Assembly: GCF_016811995.1 (NCBI RefSeq)
Contig: NZ_CP069159.1
Coordinates: forward strand, 558,001 to 622,000
Source of the DNA: Citrobacter sp. R56
Lineage (GTDB): Bacteria; Pseudomonadota; Gammaproteobacteria; Enterobacterales; Enterobacteriaceae
DNA: 64,000 bases
Direction of reading: 5' to 3'
Shown in pieces: positions 10,868 to 30,082 of the stretch. A program made the position numbers and the translations under genes. A model generated the notes under the pieces. That model did no database searches. It was not told the origin of the DNA and worked only from the letters and a program-made list of their open reading frames with translations. Positions within the stretch are counted from its first letter, which is position 1, and the number at the start of each line of letters is the position of its first letter.

Positions 10868-11836
10868 TTACTGCGCTTGCTGTTTCTTATCGTTTTGATG
10901 GTTTACCCATGCGTTAACGAGCAGCGTAACGGCCAGGATGCCAAACACCACACCTAACGAGATGGCGATAGGAATATGATAGAAGTCGACAATCAGCATC
11001 TTGATACCAATGAACACCAGAATTACCGACAAACCATATTTGAGCATTGAGAAGCGCTCCGCGACCCCCGCCAGCAGGAAGTACATCGCACGCAGGCCCA
11101 GAATCGCGAACAGGTTAGAGGTCAATACAATGAACGGGTCGGTCGTCACGGCAAAGATAGCCGGAATACTGTCGACGGCGAAAATGACGTCGCTCAGTTC
11201 AACCAGAATCAGTACCAGCATCAGCGGCGTTGCGAACAGCAGGCCGTTCTTACGCACGAAGAAATGCTCGTTCTCGATGGTGTCGGTCATGCGCAGATGC
11301 CCACGCAGCCAGCGGACCACCGGTCTGTCGCCGATGCCGGACGCATCATCTTTCGCCAGCGCCATTTTTACACCGGTAAACAGCAGGAAGGCGCCGAACA
11401 CATACAACAGCCACTCGAACTGCGCGATCAGCCAGCTTCCGGTAAAGATCATGATGGTACGCAGCACGATCGCACCCAGTACGCCATAGACCAACACCCG
11501 ACGTTGCAGCGCGGGCGGGACAGAGAAGTAGCTGAACAGCATCAGCCAGACAAAGACGTTATCCACCGCCAGTGATTTTTCGATCAAATAACCGGTCAGA
11601 AACGCCAATGCTTGCGGATCGGCAACCGCACGTCCTTGCGTTTGAGCCAGATACCACCAGAATACGGCGTTAAACAATAATGAGAGCGTTACCCAGACCA
11701 GGGACCAGACTGCCGCCTGCTTCATTGACATCGTATGTGCGCCACGACGCCCTTGTAGCAGAAGATCAATAGCCAGCATAATCACCACAACGACAGCGAA
11801 TCCACCCCATAACAACGGTGTGCCGACAGTATTCAT
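10868..11836 (-). CDS. alx: Alx, TerC-family manganese exporter
   Basis: 322 residues, about nine membrane helices of the TerC family. Acidic intramembrane motifs are visible: [16 protein letters not shown] (first half) and [19 protein letters not shown] (second half). In E. coli Alx is induced by alkaline pH and manganese through a leader RNA that is present here upstream of the start, and it exports manganese. The start [14 protein letters not shown] has AAGGA in front. Confidence 0.95.
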   Translation of the reverse strand: MNTVGTPLLWGGFAVVVVIMLAIDLLLQGRRGAHTMSMKQAAVWSLVWVTLSLLFNAVFWWYLAQTQGRAVADPQALAFLTGYLIEKSLAVDNVFVWLMLFSYFSVPPALQRRVLVYGVLGAIVLRTIMIFTGSWLIAQFEWLLYVFGAFLLFTGVKMALAKDDASGIGDRPVVRWLRGHLRMTDTIENEHFFVRKNGLLFATPLMLVLILVELSDVIFAVDSIPAIFAVTTDPFIVLTSNLFAILGLRAMYFLLAGVAERFSMLKYGLSVILVFIGIKMLIVDFYHIPIAISLGVVFGILAVTLLVNAWVNHQNDKKQQAQ

Positions 11837-11853
11837 AAAATTTCCTTACACAT

Positions 11854-12065
11854 AAAAAAACGGCTGACGTCAGAAGACGACAGCCGTTGCTTTTTATATG
11901 CATAGACCTCGCCTTCCGGCAAGGTCTCACTTACAACAAAACAGGAATACGATGACGCATTCCTGTTTTGTTGCCCGGTGACCGGATGTGGTTTTTCACA
12001 CATCGTAATGACGATCCACCGGCAATGAAGTTACTCCCCTTTGCGGGTAACAAAATATGACAGGC
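11854..12065 (-). ncRNA. sraF: alx leader: yybP-ykoY manganese riboswitch / PRE element (SraF)
   Basis: Read on the minus strand, the leader begins with the yybP-ykoY core (GCAAAGGGGAGTAAC and CCGGTGGATCG). It continues with a strong stem (AACAAAACAGGAAT / ATTCCTGTTTTGTT) and ends in a terminator-like stem ACGGCTG / CAGCCGT with a T7 run at 11854-11860, just before the alx ribosome site AAGGA. In E. coli this element senses Mn(II) and alkaline pH to open alx translation, and its 5' part is the sRNA SraF. Confidence 0.88.
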
Positions 12066-12108
12066 CATGCTTCCAGTCAATGGCCTGTTACATCTGTTTT
12101 ACATTGAT

Positions 12109-13107
12109 TTACGCAGTGGCTGCGGGGTTTTGATCATCCGCCGGGAATACTACCCCAGTCTGGCGACGAATTTCCGTTTGCAGTTTCGCAGTAATGCGGC
12201 TGACTTCCAGAGCGGGATGGTTCACCTCATGCGCTTCAACCAAATGTGCAAAGACCTCTGCCTCATAGAGCATAGTATTAATATGCTGAGGTGCAGTGAG
12301 ATCCTGCGTCTTCCCGCCGCGTGGAATAAAGCAGACTTTCTGACACTCGGCGATTTTCTCAATCACCAGGGAACCCGCTTCTCCCTGAATTTCGCTGGCC
12401 AGTACAGAGTCGCTGACTTTGGAGTGCTGCAAGGTCACGCTGAAATCACCGTAATTCAGCACCACGACGCCGTGGGCATCAACGCCGCTTTCCAGCAGGC
12501 TGGCAGAAGCCTGCACGCTGCAAGGTTCACCCCAGAGTGCGATGGCGGACGCCAGGCAATAAAAGCCGATATCCATGATCGAGCCATTTGAAAACGCCGG
12601 ATTAAAGGTGTTGGGGTTTTCACCGTCCAGATAGCGCTGGTAACGCGAGGAGTACTGGCAGTAATTGATAAAGGCCTTACGTACTTTCCCCACCTTCGGC
12701 AAGGCTTGTTGCAGCAGCAGAAAATTGGGCAGGCTGGCCGTTTTAAAGGCTTCAAAGAGCACGACCTGATTTTCGCGGGCACAGGCGATAGCCGCTTCAA
12801 CCTCAGCCAGATTCGATGCCAGCGGCTTCTCGCAGATCACATGTTTTTGGTGACTGAGAAAGAGCCGGGTCTGGGAAAAATGCAGGGAATTCGGGCTGGC
12901 AATATAGACCGCATCAATCGCCTCGCTTTGTGCCATGGCGTCCAGCGAGGTAAACAGATGTTCGACGGGATAGTCGTTAGCGAACGTTTGCGCCTGTTCG
13001 AGGCTGCGGGAATAGACTGCGGTTAACTTATATTTGCCGGTTTCATGAGCGGCATCGACAAACTGGCGGGTGATCCAGTTTGTGCCAATAACAGCGAAAC
13101 GTATCAT
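12109..13107 (-). CDS. ygjR: YgjR, Gfo/Idh/MocA-family oxidoreductase
   Basis: 332 residues. N-terminal Rossmann fold (FAVIGTNWITRQFV), the family motif CEKPLASN with the catalytic-region Lys near residue 96, and a C-terminal alpha/beta domain. Predicted NAD(P)-dependent sugar or polyol dehydrogenase; the substrate is unknown. Same place as in E. coli. Confidence 0.92.
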   Translation of the reverse strand: MIRFAVIGTNWITRQFVDAAHETGKYKLTAVYSRSLEQAQTFANDYPVEHLFTSLDAMAQSEAIDAVYIASPNSLHFSQTRLFLSHQKHVICEKPLASNLAEVEAAIACARENQVVLFEAFKTASLPNFLLLQQALPKVGKVRKAFINYCQYSSRYQRYLDGENPNTFNPAFSNGSIMDIGFYCLASAIALWGEPCSVQASASLLESGVDAHGVVVLNYGDFSVTLQHSKVSDSVLASEIQGEAGSLVIEKIAECQKVCFIPRGGKTQDLTAPQHINTMLYEAEVFAHLVEAHEVNHPALEVSRITAKLQTEIRRQTGVVFPADDQNPAATA

Positions 13108-13179
13108 AAACGCCTTCAGGCTCCATAAAGGGATTCTCGCGCCAATGTATCACGCCTTTATGGCAAAGCCAGTGCGCGA

Positions 13180-13680
13180 CTACGCAGTTTCCTTTAACGA
13201 CAACTGCGTCAGCCACAGGCGGGTATCAAACTCAAGCTGGTGATACTGCGGCTCCATATGACAGCACAACTGGTAGAACGCTTTGTCGTGCTCTTTTTCC
13301 TTCAGATGCGCCAGTTCATGGACGACGATCATCCGCAGGAACGGCTCCGGCGCGTTGCGAAAAACCGTGGCGACGCGGATCTCCGCCTTCGCTTTCAGCT
13401 TTCCACCCTGGACACGTGAAACGGCGGTATGCAAACCCAGTGCGTTATTCAGCACGTGGATCTTATTGTCATACATTACTTTATTGATCGGTGGCGCATT
13501 ACGCAGAAACTGGCTTTTCAGATCCTGGGTGTACTGCCAGAGCGCCTTATCGGTCGCGAAGCTGTGTGTGCCTGGGTAACGTTTTTCAAGAACGCTGCCC
13601 AGCCGCTCTTCGGCAATTAAGGTGCGTACCTGGGAAAGTAAGTTCTCCGGATAGCCCTGCAGATAACTAAGATTGCTCAT
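13180..13680 (-). CDS. ygjP: YgjP, SprT/M48-like metal-dependent UTP pyrophosphatase
   Basis: 166 residues starting [15 protein letters not shown]; an ATG 13 codons earlier is ignored because the E. coli protein starts here. It carries the zinc motif HELAH (in [14 protein letters not shown]) with a downstream His (HMEPQYH). The fold is that of YgjP/SprT metallopeptidases, but E. coli YgjP has been reported as a UTP pyrophosphatase. Divergent from rlmG. Confidence 0.88.
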   Translation of the reverse strand: MSNLSYLQGYPENLLSQVRTLIAEERLGSVLEKRYPGTHSFATDKALWQYTQDLKSQFLRNAPPINKVMYDNKIHVLNNALGLHTAVSRVQGGKLKAKAEIRVATVFRNAPEPFLRMIVVHELAHLKEKEHDKAFYQLCCHMEPQYHQLEFDTRLWLTQLSLKETA

Positions 13681-13766
13681 CAACAACGCCCCAACTGAAT
13701 AATAAAAAGGTATACTCACGCACCCTTTTCAGGGATAACGCCAAATTTTACCACTCAGGAGGGCCG

Positions 13767-14903
13767 ATGAGCCACTTAGACAACGGTTTCCGTTCACTCA
13801 ATCTTAAACGTTTCCCGGAAACGGACGACGTTAACCCGCTTCAGGCGTGGGAAGCGGCGGATGAATATCTGCTGCAACAGTTGGATGACACTGAAATTGT
13901 CGGTCCGGTTCTGATCCTGAATGATACCTTCGGAGCACTGGGTTGCGCACTGGCTGAACACACGCCTTACAGCATCGGTGATTCCTATTTAAGCGAACTC
14001 GCGACGCGCGAAAACCTGCGCCATAACGATATTGCGGAATCCAGCGTCAAGTTCCTCGACAGCACTGCGGAATACCCGCAGGCACCGGGCGTGGTGCTGA
14101 TTAAAATTCCTAAAACGTTGGCCCTGCTGGAACAGCAACTGCGCGCACTGCGTCAGGTGGTCACCCCAGAAACGCGCATTATCGCGGGCGCTAAAGCGCG
14201 TGACATTCACAACTCCACGCTTGAGCTGTTCGAAAAAGTGCTGGGTCCGACCACCACCACGTTGGCGTGGAAAAAGGCGCGTCTGATCAACCCAACGTTC
14301 ACGAAGCCCGAACTTGCTGACGCGCCAGAAACGCTGAGCTGGAAACTGGACGGGACCAACTGGACCATCCACAACCATGCCAACGTCTTCTCGCGCACGG
14401 GACTGGATATCGGTGCCCGTTTCTTTATTGAGAATTTGCCCGACAATCTGGAAGGGGAGATCGTGGATCTCGGATGTGGCAACGGGGTGATTGGTCTGAC
14501 GCTGCTGGAGAAAAACCCGGAAGCCAGCGTCATCTTTACCGATGAATCACCGATGGCGGTGGCGTCCAGTCGTCTGAACGTAGAAACCAACATGCCTGAA
14601 AACCTGGATCGCTGCGAGTTTATGATTAACAACGCGCTGTCCGGCGTGGAGCCTTTCCGCTTCAACGCGGTCATTTGTAATCCACCGTTCCACCAGAAGC
14701 ATGCGCTGACCGATAACGTCGCCTGGGAGATGTTCCATCACGCGCGCCGTTGTCTGAAGATCAACGGTGAGCTGTATATTGTGGCGAACCGTCACCTCGA
14801 CTATTTCCACAAACTGAAGAAGATCTTCGGGAACTGCGAAACCATCGCCACCAACAATAAATTCGTGGTGCTCAAAGCGGTGAAGCTGGGGCGTCGCCGC
14901 TAA
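13767..14903 (+). CDS. rlmG: RlmG, 23S rRNA m2G1835 methyltransferase
   Basis: 378 residues. Degenerate N-terminal methyltransferase-like domain, then the catalytic C-terminal SAM domain with motif [16 protein letters not shown] (residues about 232-246) and motif IV NPPFH. It methylates N2 of G1835 in 23S rRNA. Preceded by AGGAGG. Confidence 0.95.
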   Translation: MSHLDNGFRSLNLKRFPETDDVNPLQAWEAADEYLLQQLDDTEIVGPVLILNDTFGALGCALAEHTPYSIGDSYLSELATRENLRHNDIAESSVKFLDSTAEYPQAPGVVLIKIPKTLALLEQQLRALRQVVTPETRIIAGAKARDIHNSTLELFEKVLGPTTTTLAWKKARLINPTFTKPELADAPETLSWKLDGTNWTIHNHANVFSRTGLDIGARFFIENLPDNLEGEIVDLGCGNGVIGLTLLEKNPEASVIFTDESPMAVASSRLNVETNMPENLDRCEFMINNALSGVEPFRFNAVICNPPFHQKHALTDNVAWEMFHHARRCLKINGELYIVANRHLDYFHKLKKIFGNCETIATNNKFVVLKAVKLGRRR

Positions 14904-14915
14904 ACTATTGTTTGC

Positions 14916-14985
14916 CGGGCGGCGCTTCGCTTGCTCCGGCCTACGAGGTTTTGTAGGCCCGATAAGCGTAGCGCCATCGGGCAAC
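14916..14985. repeat. BIME/REP pair between rlmG and fadH
   Basis: Two REP-like inverted units: GCCGGGCGGCGCTTCGCTTG around 14913-14935 and CCCGATAAGCGTAGCGCCAT around 14957-14978, with the linker CCTACGAGG...TAGGCC. They lie between the convergent ends of rlmG and fadH, a classic BIME position. Confidence 0.7.
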
Positions 14986-14988
14986 CGG

Positions 14989-17028
<2,040 letters not shown>

Positions 17029-17113
17029 TTATTGTTATGTGGTCGGATGAGTTCTAATTTAGCTGTCGGCGCGCAAAAGGGAAAAGAGGAATGTAATGAT
17101 TGTGATGGGATTC

Positions 17114-17142
17114 AAAAAAGAGGCTCCCCCCGAAGGGAGAGC
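17114..17142 (-). terminator. Intrinsic terminator of ygjI
   Basis: On the minus strand: GCTCTCCC, loop TTCG, GGGGGAGC, then CTCTTTTTT. An 8-bp stem with a stable tetraloop and T6, 38 bases past the ygjI stop. Confidence 0.9.
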
Positions 17143-17180
17143 AAACCGGAGATGGTGCTTTTTTTTTAGTATGCTGGTCG

Positions 17181-22266
<5,086 letters not shown>

Positions 22267-22279
22267 TTATTGGAAGTGA

Positions 22280-22302
22280 TTTTAGTAAAAGTTTTACTAA
22301 AA
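22280..22302. promoter_or_regulatory. ebg operator (EbgR binding site)
   Basis: Perfect 23-base palindrome: TTTTAGTAAAA, G, TTTTACTAAAA. It lies 68 bases upstream of the ebgA start. This is the LacI-family style operator expected for EbgR. Confidence 0.85.
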
Positions 22303-22419
22303 TATAGCAATAAAGATGATTAACTTTAACTTGATCACAAAACCAGCGCGTAAGCGGGCAGCGGGTGAATGAAAATGCGCGCCCGGCGTGCTAAGTCGCC
22401 GGGCGGGAGAAAAGGGGGA

Positions 22420-23460
<1,041 letters not shown>

Positions 23461-23591
23461 CTATTCATCTGTTTTCAGTAAATAAAGCGTGTTTATTTGA
23501 CTCGCACGGGGTAAATCCTTGCCTGAAGAGTGTGATCTGCACGTCATTTTCCCTTATTTCAGCGAAGTGAAAGGAAAACATTTTGCTATGA

Positions 23592-23953
<362 letters not shown>

Positions 23954-23956
23954 GTG

Positions 23957-24055
23957 GTGTGAACAGGCCGGATGGCGATGCTAATGCATCTTATCCGGCC
24001 TACGGTGCGGTGCCTGCGTAGGCCGGTTAAGAACGTCGCTGCCATCCGGCATCTG
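23957..24055. repeat. BIME/REP cluster between ygjH and patA
   Basis: Several REP-type arms: GCCGGATGGCGATGCTAATG / CATCTTATCCGGCC around 23968-24001, then TACGGTGCGG...GTAGGCCGG and TGCCATCCGGCATC up to 24053. Placed between two convergent genes, as in E. coli. Confidence 0.75.
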
Positions 24056-25546
<1,491 letters not shown>

Positions 25547-25788
25547 TTACGCAACATTTAATCTTATTTGTTAACAATCGAGACGGCATAACCGACTTTA
25601 CGTACGCAGATGCGCCCATTTTTACCCGCAAAACGCCCCGAAAAAGTGCAAAAAACGCCCAAAAATAGGGCGGAGGATTCAGCATGGCTTGATAGTTACG
25701 CAATGAAAGTAATTTAAATCAATGGATTAGATTGCGTACAAATATTGAGGTTTAATCGCAAATTGCGATCTAAATCAATTTTAACAAC

Positions 25789-25815
25789 TAAAGATAAATC
25801 GATTAGCGCCGAAAT
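25789..25815 (+). promoter_or_regulatory. Sigma-28 (FliA) promoter of aer
   Basis: TAAA, exactly 15 bases, GCCGAAAT, against the consensus TAAA-N15-GCCGATAA. It lies 51 bases upstream of the aer start, as expected of a flagellar class 3 gene. Confidence 0.85.
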
Positions 25816-25865
25816 AACATCTGACAGAAAAGTTAACACCAAAATAACCTGCATAGGACGCGATC

Positions 25866-27386
25866 ATGTCTTCTCATCTCTACGTCAGCCAGAAAAGCAT
25901 TCCGCTGGACGACGATACGACCCTCATGTCCACGACTGATTTACACAGCTATATCACGCATGCGAATGACACCTTCGTGCAGGTGAGCGGCTATTCGTTG
26001 AGCGAACTCCAGGCGCAGCCGCATAACCTTGTGCGTCATCCAGATATGCCGAAAGCGGCATTTGCGGATATGTGGTACACCCTGCAACAAGGGGAACCGT
26101 GGAGCGGCATCGTGAAAAATCGCTGCAAGAATGGCGATCACTACTGGATCCGCGCCAACGCGGTGCCGATGGTTCGCGAGGGAAAAGTGACCGGGTATAT
26201 GTCCATTCGTATCCGCGCGACGGAAGATGAAATTGCGGCGGTTGAGCCGTTGTATCACGCTCTGAAGGAAGGACGCTGCCGTAAACGCCTCCACAAAGGG
26301 CTGGTGGTGCGTAAGGGCTGGTTAGGCAAACTTCCGGCGCTCCCTATCCGCTGGCGGGTACGTTGTGTGATGGTGTTTATCTTCGCGGTACTGGCGGCGA
26401 GCCTGATGCAGCAAAATGCGCCTGTGGCGTCAATCGTGATCGGCGCGCTGGTCATGCTGCTGGGGACGGCAATATTTGAGTGGCAAATTGTGCGTCCGAT
26501 TGAAAATGTGGCCCGGCAGGCATTGAAGGTGGCGACAGGGGATCGTAACAGTGTGACGCATCTGAATCGCAGCGACGAGTTGGGTTTGACGCTGCGGGCT
26601 GTGGGTCAGCTCGGGTTGATGTGTCGCTGGCTCATCAATGATGTCTCAAGTCAGGTTTCCAGCGTCAGAAATGGCAGTGAAACCCTGGCGAAAGGGAACG
26701 ACGATCTGAACAAACATACCCGCCAGACGGTGGAAAATGTGCAGCAAACTGTAACGACCATGAACCAGATGGCGGAGTCGGTAAAGAAAAATACTGCCAC
26801 CGCATCGGCTGCCGACAAACTTTCCATCGCGGCCAGCGGTGCGGCAACTCAGGGTGGGGAAGCGATGGAGACCGTCATCAAAACGATGGATGACATTGCC
26901 GACAGTACGCAACGGATCGGCACGATCACTGCACTCATTAACGATATCGCGTTTCAGACCAATATTCTGGCGCTGAATGCCGCAGTCGAAGCTGCACGAG
27001 CTGGTGAACAGGGCAAAGGATTCGCCGTCGTCGCCGGAGAGGTTCGCCACCTTGCCAGCCGAAGCGCCAGCGCGGCGAACGATATTCGTAAGCTAATTGA
27101 TGCCAGTGCTTCCCGGGTACAGTCTGGCTCAGAACAGGTTCATGCGGCAGGAAGGACGATGGATGACATTGTGGCGCAGGTGCAAAACGTTACTCAGCTC
27201 ATCGCCCAAATCAGTCATTCGACGCTTGAGCAGTCGGACGGGCTTTCCAGCCTGACGCTGGCGGTGGATGAGTTAAATAACATCACACATAAGAATGCCG
27301 AACTGGTGGAAGAGAGCGCCAGAGTTTCAGCAATGGTGAGACACCGCGCCAGCCGTCTGGAAGATGCCGTCACGGTTCTGCACTGA
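25866..27386 (+). CDS. aer: Aer, aerotaxis redox receptor
   Basis: 506 residues. N-terminal PAS domain that binds FAD (residues about 8-115; YSLSELQAQPHNLVRHPDMP), two closely spaced hydrophobic segments near residues 165-205, a HAMP domain, and the methyl-accepting signalling hairpin IAFQTNILALNAAVEAARAG (residues about 358-378). It has no periplasmic domain, as in E. coli Aer, and signals electron-transport state to CheA/CheW. Alternatives such as other PAS-MCPs are unlikely given the synteny. Confidence 0.96.
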   Translation: MSSHLYVSQKSIPLDDDTTLMSTTDLHSYITHANDTFVQVSGYSLSELQAQPHNLVRHPDMPKAAFADMWYTLQQGEPWSGIVKNRCKNGDHYWIRANAVPMVREGKVTGYMSIRIRATEDEIAAVEPLYHALKEGRCRKRLHKGLVVRKGWLGKLPALPIRWRVRCVMVFIFAVLAASLMQQNAPVASIVIGALVMLLGTAIFEWQIVRPIENVARQALKVATGDRNSVTHLNRSDELGLTLRAVGQLGLMCRWLINDVSSQVSSVRNGSETLAKGNDDLNKHTRQTVENVQQTVTTMNQMAESVKKNTATASAADKLSIAASGAATQGGEAMETVIKTMDDIADSTQRIGTITALINDIAFQTNILALNAAVEAARAGEQGKGFAVVAGEVRHLASRSASAANDIRKLIDASASRVQSGSEQVHAAGRTMDDIVAQVQNVTQLIAQISHSTLEQSDGLSSLTLAVDELNNITHKNAELVEESARVSAMVRHRASRLEDAVTVLH

Positions 27387-27390
27387 GTCC

Positions 27391-27443
27391 GCGTCCCTGA
27401 CGCGGTTTATCTCGCCTCCAGAGGGAGGCGGGGGCAGGGACGC
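27391..27443. terminator. Nested hairpin between aer and nfeR
   Basis: Outer stem GCGTCCCTG / CAGGGACGC and inner stem CGCCTCC / GGAGGCG (loop AGAG). It sits between the convergent ends of aer and nfeR. Very stable but lacking a T run on either strand. Confidence 0.45.
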
Positions 27444-27458
27444 GAATACACAGCCCGT

Positions 27459-28196
27459 TTAATCGAGTTGGGTGATGTCCAGCGATGCACGGTCAATCAC
27501 ACCGATGATTTTTTTGATCTGTGCTTCACTGATATCAGCCTGATTCACCCGCAGATCCAGCACGGCTTTGAAGTTATCCAGCGCCCGCTTCATCTGCGGG
27601 TTTTTACGTAATTCGAAGCCCACGCAGCGTGCTTTTACGCGCTCCTGAATACGTTCGAGCTGTTCATTATTTTCATCCAGCCACTGCTGTCCGGCCTGGG
27701 TGATGGCTATCTTCTTCCGACCGCCTTCTTCTTCGCTAATGCGGATAAATTCCTGATCTTGCAGGAAATCCAGCGTCGGATAAATCACGCCCGGGCTTGG
27801 GGTGTAGTTACCCTGCGTCAGTGTTTCAATGGCTTTGATAAGCTCATAGCCGTGGCTCGCGTCGCGGGTCAGGATATCCAGAATCACCAGACGTAACTCG
27901 CCGTGGCCGAAAAATCGCTGGCGGCGTCCGCCTCCGCCCCGACCGTGGCGATGCTCGCAGCCATGTTCATGGCCGTGATGGCGTTCCCTGCCGCAACCTT
28001 CTTGATGATGCTCTTGATGACAGCCTTCGTGCTGATGTCCTTCACCTTTACAGCAACCTTCTTGATGATGCTCTTGATGACCGCCATCGTGCTGATGTCC
28101 TTCACCTTTACAGCAGCCCTCTTGATGATGCTCGTGATGGCAGCCTTCGTGCTGATGTCCTTTGCCTTTACAGCAACCCTCATGTGGATGTTGCAT
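27459..28196 (-). CDS. nfeR: NfeR (YqjI), PadR-family metal-responsive repressor of nfeF
   Basis: 245 residues from MQHPHEGCCKG. The N-terminal about 95 residues are a His/Cys/Glu metal-binding tail built of three 20-residue repeats, then HHGHEHGCEHRHGRGGGGRR. The C-terminal part is a PadR winged helix (FGHGELRLVILDILTRDASHGYEL, YTPSPGVIYPTLDFLQDQ) and a dimerisation helix. E. coli YqjI represses itself and nfeF, and nickel relieves repression. The E. coli protein is about 207 residues, so the metal tail is expanded here. Divergent from nfeF. Confidence 0.92.
   Translation of the reverse strand: MQHPHEGCCKGKGHQHEGCHHEHHQEGCCKGEGHQHDGGHQEHHQEGCCKGEGHQHEGCHQEHHQEGCGRERHHGHEHGCEHRHGRGGGGRRQRFFGHGELRLVILDILTRDASHGYELIKAIETLTQGNYTPSPGVIYPTLDFLQDQEFIRISEEEGGRKKIAITQAGQQWLDENNEQLERIQERVKARCVGFELRKNPQMKRALDNFKAVLDLRVNQADISEAQIKKIIGVIDRASLDITQLD
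27984..28163 (-). repeat. Three 60-bp tandem repeats inside nfeR
   Basis: Three consecutive 60-base units, each coding 20 residues of the pattern GHQHEGCHQEHHQEGCCKG; units 1 and 2 differ mainly at three codons, unit 3 at its end. Near-identical DNA suggests recent slippage or unequal exchange that can change repeat number. Confidence 0.9.
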
Positions 28197-28202
28197 GATC
28201 AT

Positions 28203-28436
28203 CTCCTGATGTTATTTCGATATATCTAATTTATATCTAAATGTTTTTGCTATGCAAGTTTTAAGTGGGGTTGTTTTATATCTATATGAATTTATTTGTT
28301 TTTATTTTGTTTGTGGTTACAAGGTGAAGAACGCGATGTATATCATAAAAATCTTGCAATATTTTCAATTAACAATCATTATCATTTGCGATAAAAAATT
28401 TAGATATATCGTAATATATTCACGAAGGCGAAAAGA
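28203..28436. promoter_or_regulatory. nfeR/nfeF divergent control region: NfeR operators and Fur box
   Basis: Two exact copies of CGATATATCTAA, in opposite orientation, at 28218-28229 (near nfeR) and 28400-28411 (near nfeF, as TTAGATATATCG). These fit the NfeR (YqjI) operators. AACAATCATTATCATTTGC at 28371-28389 matches the Fur box. The site arrangement suggests NfeR represses both genes while Fur acts mainly on nfeF. Confidence 0.8.
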
Positions 28437-29219
28437 ATGACCAAAAAAACCTCACACTATCCACAGCGCGTTCGTAATGAACTGCGCTTTCGCGAACTGA
28501 CCGTCCTGCGTGTTGAACGTATCAGCGCGGGTTTTCAGCGTATTGTGCTGGGTGGTGATGCTCTGGAAGGCTTTCGCTCACTGGGATTTGACGATCACAC
28601 CAAGGTCTTTTTCCCGGCACCGGGCAGTCACTTTGTACCGCCGACGGTAACTGACGAAGGTATCGTCTGGGCGGATGGCATTCGCCCAACAACACGTGAT
28701 TACACACCGTTATACGATGAGGAACGCCATGAACTGGCGCTGGACTTTTATCTCCATGATGGCGGGGTGGCGAGCACCTGGGCAAAACAGGCCCGCGAGG
28801 GGGGCACCCTCACGATTGGCGGACCGCGCGGTTCGCTGGTGGTGCCAGAAGATTACGCATACCAGGTTTATGTTTGTGATGAATCGGGAATGCCGGCATT
28901 GCGCCGCCGCCTGGAGGCGATCAGTCGCCTGACCGTGCGCCCGAATGTCACGGCGCTGGTCAGTGTGCAAAACGCGGCGTATCAGGATTACCTCTCCCAT
29001 CTTGATGGATTTGCGATTGAGTGGTTCGTCGGACAGGACGAGCAGGCGGTGGATGCGCGATTGTCACAGCTTTCGATCCCTGCAGAAGATTATTTCATCT
29101 GGATCACCGGTGAAGGGAAGGTTGTCAAAAACCTCAGTCAACGGTTCGATACTGAGGCTTTTGATCCTCATTTGGTGCGGGCGGCAGCCTACTGGCACAA
29201 CAAGCCATCGCTCGATTAA
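28437..29219 (+). CDS. nfeF: NfeF (YqjH), NADPH ferric-siderophore reductase
   Basis: 260 residues, siderophore-interacting-protein (SIP) family. FAD-binding RPTTRDYTPLYDEE (residues about 81-95) and STWAKQAREGGTLTIGGPRG; NADPH-side motif FIWITGEGKVVKNL near the end. It releases iron from ferric siderophores in the cytoplasm. Ribosome site CGAAGGCGAAAAG. Last gene of the E. coli-like backbone. Confidence 0.95.
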   Translation: MTKKTSHYPQRVRNELRFRELTVLRVERISAGFQRIVLGGDALEGFRSLGFDDHTKVFFPAPGSHFVPPTVTDEGIVWADGIRPTTRDYTPLYDEERHELALDFYLHDGGVASTWAKQAREGGTLTIGGPRGSLVVPEDYAYQVYVCDESGMPALRRRLEAISRLTVRPNVTALVSVQNAAYQDYLSHLDGFAIEWFVGQDEQAVDARLSQLSIPAEDYFIWITGEGKVVKNLSQRFDTEAFDPHLVRAAAYWHNKPSLD

Positions 29220-29262
29220 TTCATCAGCAATCTCCCTAACAATGCAATTAGGGGAGCCAACG

Positions 29263-29376
29263 ATGAGGCTTGCCCGACGACCACGAACCGTGTTGCGTCG
29301 GTGCTGTCAGCATAGATATGGCATCGCCAGAACCCTCGCGCCGTTACGTACCAATGAATCAGAAACGAAGGAATGA
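29263..29376 (+). CDS. Small Arg-rich ORF with hairpin over its ribosome site
   Basis: 37 codons, starting MRLARRPRTVLRRCC and ending TNESETKE; nine Arg residues and two adjacent Cys. AGGGGAG lies 6 bases before the ATG, but it is the right arm of a hairpin (CTCCCTAA 29232-29239 with TTAGGGGAG 29248-29256), so translation could be controlled by RNA folding. Not recognised. It could instead be non-coding sequence after nfeF, with the hairpin serving as a weak terminator. Confidence 0.4.
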   Translation: MRLARRPRTVLRRCCQHRYGIARTLAPLRTNESETKE

Positions 29377-29480
29377 ACCGCGTAAACCGACATAAATTTA
29401 ATGATTTCTTTGATATTAAGATCGGTTTAAGGTCATAGTGTAGATGTGATGTTTACGTGGTTAATTTTAAGGATAAGAGC

Positions 29481-29780
29481 ATGCCAACAGCAATTGAGAA
29501 AGCACTGGATTTCATTAACGGTATGAATACATCCGTCGCCCCCCCAGACTCAATGGATGAAAGTACCACAAAGGGAATTTTGAAATATTTGAATGAGTTA
29601 GGTGTGCCAGCCAGCGCAGCCGAGATTACTGCACGAGGCGAGCAGGAGGGGTGGAACCCCGAATTCACCAAAAAAGTGGCCGGATGGGCTGAAAAAATTG
29701 CGTCAGGGGAGCGTGTACTGATCAAAAACCCTGAATTTTTTACTTCCTATATGCGTGAGCAACTTCAGGCTCTGGTATAG
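29481..29780 (+). CDS. YoaC-like DUF1889 family protein
   Basis: 99 residues starting MPTAIEKALDFINGMN, close to E. coli YoaC in length and pattern (STTKGILKYLNELGVPASAA, ARGEQEGWNPEFTKKVAGWA, IKNPEFFTSYMREQL). AAGGA precedes the ATG. Small helical protein of unknown function. It is not expected at this locus; in E. coli yoaC is elsewhere, so this is a paralogue or moved copy. A GTG 24 bases upstream at 29457 is less likely. Confidence 0.75.
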   Translation: MPTAIEKALDFINGMNTSVAPPDSMDESTTKGILKYLNELGVPASAAEITARGEQEGWNPEFTKKVAGWAEKIASGERVLIKNPEFFTSYMREQLQALV

Positions 29781-30082
29781 GCTGAACACGCTTTAAAAGA
29801 TCACCTTATTCCCGATGCTCTCACCTCCGATGTGGGAGCATCCATTTCTGCCATAAAGGATAGGCAGAACAGCCCGCCTCTCTGGACCCTGGCCTAAAAT
29901 CAGTGCAGTACTAAAACAGAGATCAACCCCATGAATCGGATTGATTATATGAGAAAGGTACGTACTAAATTCGTTGGCGATGGAGAACGTAACTTCGGCT
30001 GTAGCCGAGGATGATTTATTATGTGTAGCACTGGCCTTTCCTCCATCAGAAAGGCCAAACTGAATCAGGTGATATTCATTAT
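29781..30082. other. Intergenic, two hairpins, no supportable gene
   Basis: Stem GATGCTC...GAGCATC at 29814-29842 lies 34 bases past the YoaC-like gene and probably ends its transcript. GGCCTTTC / GAAAGGCC at 30033-30056 faces the end of the minus-strand operon and could terminate it. A 27-codon ORF at 29931-30014 has no good ribosome site. Confidence 0.5.

Noticed and set aside
27984-28163. CRISPR array
   Set aside because: The repeat units are contiguous and protein-coding without spacers; no CRISPR array or cas gene is visible anywhere in the window.
27884-28229. Long alternative frames over the nfeR repeats on both strands
   Set aside because: They are shadows of the His/Cys repeat; the PadR frame explains the region.
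29232-29260. yybP-ykoY riboswitch like the one before alx, suggested by AGGGGAG
   Set aside because: Only the purine run is shared; the rest of the core motif is missing.
29220-29460. tRNA-Ile (ileX) expected after nfeF
   Set aside because: No cloverleaf or tRNA-like sequence is visible here.
29931-30014. 27-codon ORF starting MNRIDYMRKVRTKF
   Set aside because: No ribosome site at usable distance and no family; kept only as a remark.
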